NCBI GenBank assembly: GCA_964342465.1
Contig: CAYFFQ010000021.1
Coordinates: forward strand, 1-31,758
Direction of reading: 5' to 3'
Origin: MGIIb-Q1 sp964342465
GTDB taxonomy: Archaea; Thermoplasmatota; Poseidoniia; Poseidoniales; Thalassarchaeaceae
DNA: 31,758 bases
Program-made: the position numbers and the translations under genes
In this document: positions 25,327 through 31,758 of the stretch, piece by piece
How positions within the stretch are numbered: the first letter of the stretch is position 1
Layout of the letters: each line of letters begins with the position of its first letter
Notes under the pieces: generated by a model
The model's database searches: none
Told to the model about the DNA's origin: nothing
Seen by the model: only the letters and a program-made list of their open reading frames with translations

Positions 25327-25402
25327 ACGAAGTGGGGGAGGGGATTGGTAGACCTCGCCTCGGGTTTGCTTTTTTTCGTGCTTTGTTCGGTTTCGGGCGG
25401 GG

Positions 25403-25502
25403 NNNNNNNNNNNNNNNNNNNNNNNNNNNNNNNNNNNNNNNNNNNNNNNNNNNNNNNNNNNNNNNNNNNNNNNNNNNNNNNNNNNNNNNNNNNNNNNNNN
25501 NN
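25403..25502. other. Assembly gap (100 N)
   Basis: Exactly 100 Ns, flanked by G-runs (GGGCGGGG before, GGGGGAGG after). The true distance and content are unknown. The surrounding 25327-25813 has no credible gene; a plus-strand T-run (TTTTTTT, 25370-25376) lies on its left side. Confidence 0.97.
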
Positions 25503-25647
25503 GGGGGAGGAATCTTAGCCACTAAGGCTACGAGGAAGTGCGTTGAGGTTTCGTCCGGTGAGTGGGGATGAATCCACATGTGACGACGCAGTGTGGTTCA
25601 CGCTCACCCACTCTGTGAGGCGTGGAGGGCTGAATCGTCGTGAAGGA

Positions 25648-25813
25648 GAAGGAGTCTTATGCTCCTTTGGGGAAATCGCTGATGCGACGGAATCGGGAGG
25701 AATCATCTTGTAGGGGAAGGGGCTCTATGCCCTCCGGTCAGTTTGACTATGGTCCGCAATCGGGGTGAGTCAGTTCGAAGGTGAAGGGACTCTATGCCAC
25801 TCGGTCAGTCCAA
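25648..25813. repeat. Degenerate 67-68-bp repeats next to the assembly gap
   Basis: GAAGGAGTCTTATG (25648), GAAGGGGCTCTATG (25716) and GAAGGGACTCTATG (25783) head three units spaced 68 and 67 bp, with GGTCAGTyygACTATG-like tails in the last two. The first can fold as AAGGAG/CTCCTT over a 7-nt loop. The array may extend into the N gap. Confidence 0.65.
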
Positions 25814-27310
25814 CTATGTGGCGGAATCGCCACCCTTCTTTCGCCAAACGCTCCACTCACCACCCCCGTTGAGGAAGTCAGCCTCACCACTTTCTACCTC
25901 CTCCCAATCATGAGGTGAAATCCTTTCCCAACCGGTTTCAGGAGAGAAGACCACCCACCCCACGGATGATAGGTCACCCCTCTCATCCAAGACATGACCA
26001 TCCAGTAATTCGTCCTGCCAACCGGATTCGGGAGCCCGCCACTGTCCAGTGATGTTCCTCTCATGTGCCTCGTCAATATAGGTGTGGAAAGTGTAGAGGT
26101 AGTGCATACCTAGTGTGGCATCGTGGATGAACAAAAATTCTCCATCTTCATCCATCTCTTCGGAGAGAAAAGCCCCCGCTTCGTCGGTCCAGTAGGTCTG
26201 TCCGTGCAGACCAGCCGCTAGTGAAAGAGGAACTATCATCGCTATTCCGACCAAGGCCTTTCGCTGCGACCAATCAATCTCTCCATTGACCTTCTTTACT
26301 AGCAGAAAGGCGGGAATGGCGACTATCGTGATGTAGCGACCATTGTTTCCAAGTGTCCACATGTGCCATGGCCAAGGCGAGTTCCACAACACCGATTCAA
26401 AGACCCATAGAGAGGCTACATAGGTGACGATTACACCACTCAATGTTCCGATGAGAAGTGCCAATTCGCCAATTTCACGGTCTTGAATATCTCCCATCTT
26501 TCCCCATGTCTCTCGGGCAAACGGCCATAGTACCATGCCGACCATTCCGTAGACACAGAGGACTCCGAAAACGGCCACCGGCCACGCCTGAAGGGAGCGA
26601 GCCGTGTCGGTCGTGATAACCGAAAATGAGCCGTAGCCGACCACTCCGAGTAGCAGTAGGACAATCACTCCGAAGAGAAACCCTCCGACCATCGTCCGTC
26701 GAGGGGAGAACCATTCGTCTTTGGCGAACTCGACGGCGAGCCCGAAAACCCAGATGATGGTCAGACAGAGGAGCCATTGTGGGATGGTCAGAAGGAATTT
26801 CATCAGCGGAATGGTGGATGCAGAGGCGGAAGCGGTCAGGATAACGATTATTCTGGCCCCCCGCCCCGATTCAGGCCGTCGATTCTGCGACCAGAGCAAC
26901 CAGGCAAGACCGAGCATAGCGAGGATGAAGAACTCGTCGTAGCCTTTGCCGTAGGAGAAAATGAGGGCTGGATTGAGTAGCAGAATGACCAGTGTGGGGC
27001 GTGAGAGTTCTGCCGCACGAGCGACGAGGTAGGCGACGAAGATGCCGGCCACGCTGAGCAGGGAATAGAACGCTGGAGAAAATCCAGTGGTGGCAACGAC
27101 TTCCGCATCATCGGGATTGGAAGCGAGAGGGTCAGTCGGGCGCGTCTCACCCCAGTCAAGAGTGTACCCCCCGTCCACAGGAACATAGGCGCCTCTGACA
27201 TGCCAGTCCAGTCCCGGCTCACTCACCAGCGAAGCGATGAGATAGAGGGTGAAGACGAGAAAGAGTGGTATCAACCAATCTTTGTAACCATCATCATCGC
27301 TGACCATCAT
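25814..27310 (-). CDS. Polytopic membrane protein, possible GT-C-type glycosyltransferase
   Basis: A 498-aa protein with roughly ten membrane helices, starting at WLIPLFLVFTLYLIASLV. The first extracellular loop carries acidic residues (EPGLDWHVRGAYVPVDGG), and the helix bundle is followed by an outward C-terminal domain of about 130 residues rich in Asp/Glu/Trp. That plan resembles GT-C glycosyltransferases using polyprenol-phosphate sugars, but no diagnostic motif is certain. ATG 27310 is preceded by GGTGGCGATAA. It lies 40 nt after FEN-1 on the same strand, and is followed by the repeat region near the gap. Confidence 0.8.
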   Translation of the reverse strand: MMVSDDDGYKDWLIPLFLVFTLYLIASLVSEPGLDWHVRGAYVPVDGGYTLDWGETRPTDPLASNPDDAEVVATTGFSPAFYSLLSVAGIFVAYLVARAAELSRPTLVILLLNPALIFSYGKGYDEFFILAMLGLAWLLWSQNRRPESGRGARIIVILTASASASTIPLMKFLLTIPQWLLCLTIIWVFGLAVEFAKDEWFSPRRTMVGGFLFGVIVLLLLGVVGYGSFSVITTDTARSLQAWPVAVFGVLCVYGMVGMVLWPFARETWGKMGDIQDREIGELALLIGTLSGVIVTYVASLWVFESVLWNSPWPWHMWTLGNNGRYITIVAIPAFLLVKKVNGEIDWSQRKALVGIAMIVPLSLAAGLHGQTYWTDEAGAFLSEEMDEDGEFLFIHDATLGMHYLYTFHTYIDEAHERNITGQWRAPESGWQDELLDGHVLDERGDLSSVGWVVFSPETGWERISPHDWEEVESGEADFLNGGGEWSVWRKKGGDSAT

Positions 27311-27349
27311 TTATCGCCACCATGACGCGCCTTTGAAGTTATGACACTC

Positions 27350-28369
27350 TCAGAAATCGAAGAGTGAGGTTTGGCCGCCCCCCCGCAATCGACCGGACGC
27401 CTCCATCCTTGCGAGGGCGCGGTCGATTCTCCTTTCCGAGAAATCATGGTTCTGAAGCATGGCACGCAGCCCCATCTCATCACACATCTTGAAGGGGGGA
27501 ATCTGTTCGCTGCCAGCCGGATGGTTCAGGAAGATTTCCCTGATTTCATCGATGTTCTCGGGAACTTCCCGAGCCTTGGCGGCACATACCCCTTCGAGAG
27601 TGCCGTGTTCACGAATCAACTTCAGTCCGGTCTTCGGCCCGACACCCTTTATTCCGCGGTGGAAATCGGTACCGACCATGATACCAAGGTCAACAAGTTG
27701 TTCGCGGGTCAACCCCTGTTCCTCGAGCAGTTCTTCGAGTACTATTCTCTCGGCATGGACGATGCGACCGAACTTCCTTGTTCCATGTGATGTGAGGTTT
27801 CGCACCATCACCGGTGCGCCATAGAGCAGGGTGTCCCAATCCTGACTGGCCACCGCGGCAAATTCCCCTCGGGCGGCTCGTACAGCCGCCGCACCCTCTG
27901 CTTCCATCGGTGCCTCGACATTGGCGATTCCGAGCAGGTTCAGCATTGTGCGCGTCTCAGCCACCATCTGTGGTGTGAAAGAGACTATCTGCGAGCCGAG
28001 TCTTTGGGCCGTCTTCCAATCTTTCTGTTCGACCGCCTGCTCCCATTTCTCCCTCGCAGTGACTTTCCGATTCTTCCTATCGGCCAATGTTTCCGCCTTC
28101 AACTCATGCGGTCTGCCATCAAAAATGAAGACTGGGTCGATTCCCGCCTCGACCATCACCGTCGCCCTGTCGAGAAAACCCATCAGGTGTGAGACAGGCC
28201 TTCCGTGAGAATCGGAGAGAGGCCCTCCATCCGCCCCGTCGCCTCTAGTGCGCAGGCTGGTGATGAACTGGTAGCCGATGAGAAAGGCGTCCACCGCAAT
28301 CCGTTGCCCTGACATCTCCGACAGGTCCACAGGGTGGGCTGTCACAAGGTCCTTGAGATTACAGCCCAG
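27350..28369 (-). CDS. fen: Flap endonuclease 1 (FEN-1)
   Basis: Structure-specific nuclease removing 5' flaps in Okazaki-fragment maturation and repair; binds PCNA. Intact XPG-N and XPG-I domains: IAVDAFL (Asp27 when counted from the CTG), FIFDGRP (Asp84), EAPMEAEGAAA (two Glu), SQDWDTLLYGAP (two Asp) and GTDFHRGIKGVGPKTGLKLI (Asp plus helix-hairpin-helix). The C-terminus is a PIP box, QTSLFDF. Start: GTG 28384 overlaps the previous stop (GTGA) but adds MRWSP before the family N-terminus; CTG 28369 gives (M)GCNLKDLV, aligning ungapped with the conserved MG-start, and has GAGGTG 7 nt upstream. Length 339 aa, typical. Confidence 0.94.
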   Translation of the reverse strand: MGCNLKDLVTAHPVDLSEMSGQRIAVDAFLIGYQFITSLRTRGDGADGGPLSDSHGRPVSHLMGFLDRATVMVEAGIDPVFIFDGRPHELKAETLADRKNRKVTAREKWEQAVEQKDWKTAQRLGSQIVSFTPQMVAETRTMLNLLGIANVEAPMEAEGAAAVRAARGEFAAVASQDWDTLLYGAPVMVRNLTSHGTRKFGRIVHAERIVLEELLEEQGLTREQLVDLGIMVGTDFHRGIKGVGPKTGLKLIREHGTLEGVCAAKAREVPENIDEIREIFLNHPAGSEQIPPFKMCDEMGLRAMLQNHDFSERRIDRALARMEASGRLRGGGQTSLFDF

Positions 28370-28380
28370 AGGTGACCACC

Positions 28381-30042
28381 TCACAGGTCATCGTCAAAAT
28401 CGAAATCATCATCGTCAAAATCCTCATCGAAATCGAGGTCTTCATCATCGTCAAAATCGTATTCATCATCTTCGTCGTAGTCATCAACGACTCTTGAGCG
28501 GCGAGTTTGCCGTGCCCGCACCCACAGATAGACTCCTGCGGCTCCGATGAGTAGACCAATGAGGGAGCCGATGAGCGGATGGTACTGCCATGTGTAACTG
28601 ACTCCCACCAACTCGACTATTGCATCCCCATTGGCGTCGTATTCAGGTATGACCCACCGCCCACCTATAACCTCGTCTTTGACCCAGAACTGGTTGCCCT
28701 CCTCGTTCGGCACCGCCCATTGAGGAACCACACGATAACCGCCATCACTGGTGCTGGTGTTGACCAGTCGCACATTGAGAATCACCGCCGACCCCGGTGT
28801 CAGGTCAACTCCGGTCATCGAGAAATAGAGTTGCACATATTCGCGCCCGCGTGGGGTCGACTCGGTCGCATCGGAGAGTGCTTCCGCCGCATCTTCGAAC
28901 CCGAGGCCGAAGTGCCACCCACCCTCATCGGTGTCGCGGGCGCGATAGACGACTTCATAGGGGATGTAGACCTTCATCTCGGTTCCCGCACTTAGTTCTC
29001 CGAGGAAAGTCCCTTCAACCTCAGGCAGCGCTGCAATCTCATCGATAGTCCACACATCGGGGTCGTTTTCATCAACCGCAGTCATCATTGCCACGGGGCC
29101 TGAGATTATCGGAATCACCGTGAGGGATGCGAGCATACCGAGCAGAACCAAGGTCACCGCCAAAACCTTCGTGACCCCTGTTGGTGGCATCAGTTTGATG
29201 ATTAGACCTGTGAAGCCAGCAGTCAGAAAGAGCATCAGAATTGGCCCCGCCCAACCACTCTGTTCCGCCTGTTCTTCAGCGAACCCTGAACTGCCCTGAG
29301 CGTATGGTGAGATGTATTGCTCACCCTCATTCAACTCCAGACCGGGTACCTCCTCCTCGTAGGGGGGGAGAACTGGTATGGTCATCTCAAAATTGTCTCG
29401 GCCGAGATAGAGAGTGTAGGAATCTGTGAAACCGCTCGGTTTTGTGAACTGGATGCGCAGTCCGAAAACTTCACCGGCATCCAACTTCTCTATTCGGTGG
29501 CCCTCGAAGGCGAATGTATAGACATCTCCATCCGCATCATCAGGGCCTGGCAGAGTGATGGTGGTGATGTCAGTAAGGCCATTGATTGCCCCTATTCTGA
29601 GAGCGAGTGTCACCTCCTTCGAGCATCCAGAGCAGTTGATGGCGAGAGTGAGGGTTCCTGCGATAGGTTGCTCCGAGTCAATTCCGGTATCATTATCGGA
29701 GGCATCCGTGCCATCAAAGATGAATTCTCTCATGCCACCGCCAGAGTTCCCACTCCCCGGAATGTTGTCCTCGAAGAAACTGTTGGCAGATTGGCCGTCA
29801 TTCTCCTCAGCGTGATTCCATGTGTCCCATTCCGTGTAACTCTGACCGGAGTTTTCGCCATACATGTAGAGGGTCGACTGTTCGTAGGTCAGGATTCGGT
29901 CGGGGTCAGGGTCATCCTGCATGGTGGTGACACCATCATCAGGCACCTGTGCAGCGGCGAAGGAAACAGCCGACAGCATCGAGAATAGGGCGAAAACCAG
30001 CCACCGTGAAGTGCGCTCGGCAGACCTCTCGCACCTCGCCAT
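28381..30042 (-). CDS. Membrane-anchored surface protein with very acidic cytosolic tail
   Basis: A 553-aa protein. A signal peptide (LVFALFSMLSAVSFAAAQ) precedes an extracellular domain (about 35-260). Two membrane helices lie near 270-320 (GPILMLFLTAGFTGLIIKLM and VLAVTLVLLGMLASLTVIP). A second extracellular domain follows, with Ig-like strands, and a last helix near residue 500 (GSLIGLLIGAAGVYLWV). It ends in a basic stop-transfer and about 45 residues almost entirely Asp/Glu with Phe/Tyr. No family recognised. Minus-strand TATA 25 nt before the ATG suggests a leaderless mRNA, and its stop overlaps or abuts the FEN-1 start. Confidence 0.82.
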   Translation of the reverse strand: MARCERSAERTSRWLVFALFSMLSAVSFAAAQVPDDGVTTMQDDPDPDRILTYEQSTLYMYGENSGQSYTEWDTWNHAEENDGQSANSFFEDNIPGSGNSGGGMREFIFDGTDASDNDTGIDSEQPIAGTLTLAINCSGCSKEVTLALRIGAINGLTDITTITLPGPDDADGDVYTFAFEGHRIEKLDAGEVFGLRIQFTKPSGFTDSYTLYLGRDNFEMTIPVLPPYEEEVPGLELNEGEQYISPYAQGSSGFAEEQAEQSGWAGPILMLFLTAGFTGLIIKLMPPTGVTKVLAVTLVLLGMLASLTVIPIISGPVAMMTAVDENDPDVWTIDEIAALPEVEGTFLGELSAGTEMKVYIPYEVVYRARDTDEGGWHFGLGFEDAAEALSDATESTPRGREYVQLYFSMTGVDLTPGSAVILNVRLVNTSTSDGGYRVVPQWAVPNEEGNQFWVKDEVIGGRWVIPEYDANGDAIVELVGVSYTWQYHPLIGSLIGLLIGAAGVYLWVRARQTRRSRVVDDYDEDDEYDFDDDEDLDFDEDFDDDDFDFDDDL

Positions 30043-30064
30043 GATAACGCCGAGTCAACCGGAT

Positions 30065-30070
30065 GATATA
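30065..30070. promoter_or_regulatory. TATA-like box between divergent surface-protein and tRNA-methyltransferase genes
   Basis: GATATA here reads TATATC on the minus strand, centred 25 nt from the ATG at 30042 (leaderless). On the plus strand it would place a TSS near 30094, 25 nt before the GTG at 30119. It is the only TATA-like box in the 76-bp gap. Confidence 0.55.
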
Positions 30071-30081
30071 GAATTGAAGGC

Positions 30082-30098
30082 CGGCCGCATAGCGGCCG
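30082..30098. promoter_or_regulatory. Inverted repeat in the tRNA-methyltransferase leader
   Basis: CGGCCGC and GCGGCCG flank ATA, an exact 7-bp GC palindrome with a 3-base loop around the predicted plus-strand TSS. It could be an operator or a leader hairpin. Confidence 0.5.
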
Positions 30099-30118
30099 TA
30101 AGGGCGTAGGTGGTGTGG

Positions 30119-31348
30119 GTGACTGAGATTATCGCGCAATCAGCAGGGATTGCTGATGCAGCAGTCATCGCCAGCGGTTGGCTGCCTCCTCTGGCAGAAA
30201 TCGAGTTTCACACCCTCGCCGCTGGCGACGAAACCACACTCACTATTCACAAGAGAGTGACTGTGTGCAGAGAGAGGTCGGCGCGAGCCATCTCCAACCG
30301 GTCAGCACTGGTCTACGAAACACTTCACCCATCTGCCTACACCCACTTTACCACTGAGGCCGCACACATCGAGAGAATTGTGGATTGGGTGGCTGAAAAT
30401 CTTGAGGCGAGTAGTGGCAGTATTGCGGTGCGTGCTGAGAAGTTCGGAATCAGAATGAGTGGCTGGTCGGCACGGTCAATCGAACAGTCCATAGGTGGCG
30501 CATTGTCCCGCGCAGGTTGGCAGATAGACCTCTCTAACCCCTGCCACACGCTCCGTATTTTCGCCCTCAATCATGACGATTCACGGACACCGAGGCCGAG
30601 TGAGGGACCTCCCCTCATCCTCTGGGGTGTGAAAAGTGAAGGTTGTTCCCCTTGGGACGAAAGAACAGCGCCGAAAAGGCCCTACTTCAAACCCATCAGT
30701 CTCGACCCGAGAGTGGCGCGCGCCATGGCCAACCTCGCATGCCCCGATGGAGGAAGACTGCTCGACCCGTTCTGTGGCACTGGAGGTATTCTCATGGAGG
30801 GTCTTGGTAGTGGTCTGCAGGTTTCAGGAAGCGATGCCGACTCACGCATGGTTTGGGGTAGCAGGGAAAACCTCGAATGGGCAACGAAAAACACCTCCTT
30901 GGCAATAAAGGAGATAACATATTCAACTGAGGTCAGGAGGGGTTCAGCGACAACCCTCGCCACCTTGTGGGGGGATGTCGAAACCTTCGATGGCTTCGCT
31001 TTTGACCCTCCGTACGGAAGGAATTCTTGGAAGAGTGACGATGGTTGGCAACTCTTCGTCGATGCACTGCGAAGTTGTCGAACAATTGCGACGAATGGTG
31101 CAGCCGGTGGAGCGAGACTGACGACCTTGCTTCCGTGGCCGCCATCAGCAGGCGGCCTTGACTTGATGCGGGACGATTTCGGGAGTAGGGATGAAGATTC
31201 TGAAGCGGTCACTTTTGAGAGGAATTGGCAGACTGTCAAGAGTGAGGTGATGGATTGCGGTTGGCAGGTAGCGCAGACGGTTGTCATACCAGTTCACCGC
31301 TCGCTGGCGCGACTGCTGCTCATCTGCGACAGTGAAGCAGATGGATAG
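30119..31348 (+). CDS. tRNA (guanine10-N2)-methyltransferase, THUMP type
   Basis: Makes m2G/m2,2G at position 10 of archaeal tRNAs. The 409-aa protein has an N-terminal THUMP-like region (to about residue 165, ending LRIFALNHDDS) and a C-terminal Rossmann methyltransferase: motif I DPFCGTGGILMEG, motif II-like VSGSDADSRMVWGS, catalytic motif IV FDPPYGR, typical of TrmG10/Trm11. Three GTG candidates exist (30110, 30113, 30119); 30119 is preferred with AGGTGG 5 nt upstream. It is divergent from the surface protein and has no gene within 400 bp downstream. TrmG10 versus another THUMP-MTase is the remaining uncertainty. Confidence 0.9.
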   Translation: MTEIIAQSAGIADAAVIASGWLPPLAEIEFHTLAAGDETTLTIHKRVTVCRERSARAISNRSALVYETLHPSAYTHFTTEAAHIERIVDWVAENLEASSGSIAVRAEKFGIRMSGWSARSIEQSIGGALSRAGWQIDLSNPCHTLRIFALNHDDSRTPRPSEGPPLILWGVKSEGCSPWDERTAPKRPYFKPISLDPRVARAMANLACPDGGRLLDPFCGTGGILMEGLGSGLQVSGSDADSRMVWGSRENLEWATKNTSLAIKEITYSTEVRRGSATTLATLWGDVETFDGFAFDPPYGRNSWKSDDGWQLFVDALRSCRTIATNGAAGGARLTTLLPWPPSAGGLDLMRDDFGSRDEDSEAVTFERNWQTVKSEVMDCGWQVAQTVVIPVHRSLARLLLICDSEADG

Positions 31349-31758
31349 AGCCCCCGCCTTCCGAGAACCTAACGAACCCCAGAAGATACTTGAGTGCCAG
31401 CCTCACCTCTCCTTTTTCCTAGTCAATCGCGCTTGAAGGCGGTATGGTAGCCAACGGGCTCGCCCACTCCTTTCTCGCAACCACCCTTCCTTCATGTGCC
31501 GAAGTGATGAGTTAGGAAGCGATGTAAAATCGAATGGTTTAGCCCCCCCTTCCGAGAACCCATGACCCCTACGGTGCAGGTTCCAAGGGGTTGGAGTGGC
31601 CGGTCAGAGTTGCCCGTTCACTAACACTTTCAATCAATGTGGAAGCCAATAGTTTCACACGCCTTCCGAGAACCGCGAGTTCTATGCAGAAAAGGGCGGG
31701 CTTTCAAGCGATGTTTCATGCGACAGCACCTCAAAATAATCAATGATGGAGGGTGCTG
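31349..31758. other. Non-coding tail with three copies of a 13-mer
   Basis: No gene or tRNA is visible. CCTTCCGAGAACC occurs at 31357-31369, 31548-31560 and 31662-31674. A shorter GCGATGT motif recurs near 31518 and 31709. A T-rich stretch near 31411 (CCTTTTTCC) may terminate the methyltransferase transcript. Confidence 0.6.

Noticed and set aside
25503..25813. RNase P or SRP RNA next to the gap
   Set aside because: Some GAGGAA-like strings and small hairpins, but no conserved core could be matched.
31349..31758. CRISPR-like array or tRNA
   Set aside because: The 13-bp repeats are too short and unevenly spaced; no cloverleaf or T-loop consensus could be drawn.

Overview
The window looks like a chromosomal segment of a planktonic euryarchaeon, most likely Marine Group II (Candidatus Poseidoniales/Thalassoarchaea). 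Archaeal markers are a FEN-1 flap endonuclease with a C-terminal PIP box, a THUMP-domain tRNA G10 methyltransferase, a type II-like methionine aminopeptidase, an archaeal type IV pilin, TATA boxes about 25 nt upstream of start codons (leaderless transcripts), and T-run terminators. Large anchored surface proteins with cadherin-like repeats fit the same group. The lineage is inferred; no marker was compared with a database. A 100-N run (25403-25502) shows a draft assembly.

Layout. 64-5090: a glycan-assembly locus, with a flippase and a GT4 glycosyltransferase on the minus strand, divergent from a GT4 and a GT2 on the plus strand, around what looks like one shared TATA box. 5113-6573: a type IV pilin with a terminator, then a long non-coding stretch with a palindrome and 116-bp tandem repeats. 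13417-6574: a minus-strand run of a Upf1/SMUBP2-like SF1 helicase, an RDD membrane protein, a proline-rich repeat protein, a small membrane protein, a 90-aa protein, a Sua5/YrdC protein and methionine aminopeptidase. Most junctions are tight, except the repeat-filled gap 10359-10780. 13539-16383 (plus): a zinc-ribbon/low-complexity protein and a GNAT-NodB fusion. 16488-19969 (plus): a two-gene NifJ-type pyruvate:ferredoxin oxidoreductase. 21875-20056 (minus): a tandem winged-helix regulator, an unlisted 58-aa Hc1/histone-H1-like protein and a basic 176-aa protein. 30042-22012 (minus): an acidic-tailed surface protein, FEN-1, a polytopic membrane protein and a 1094-aa surface protein with an N-terminal CPYC thioredoxin-like segment. 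30119-31348 (plus): the tRNA methyltransferase, followed by a non-coding tail with a thrice-repeated 13-mer.

Most interesting signals. (1) Several genes seem to start at CTG: FEN-1, where CTG restores the family N-terminus and places the first catalytic Asp at residue 27; the second PFOR gene; a small membrane protein; and, more weakly, Sua5 and the helicase. In each case a Shine-Dalgarno-like GGTGA/GAGGTG sits 4-7 nt upstream. (2) Two unlinked genes, the pilin and the Hc1-like protein, share an almost identical 3'-UTR element leading into their terminators. (3) A small Hc1-like protein has a palindrome between its TATA box and start. (4) An acetyltransferase is fused to a polysaccharide deacetylase. 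(5) Divergent promoters appear to share single TATA boxes. (6) Tandem repeats are unusually abundant, both in genes (flippase loop, Pro-rich protein) and between genes.
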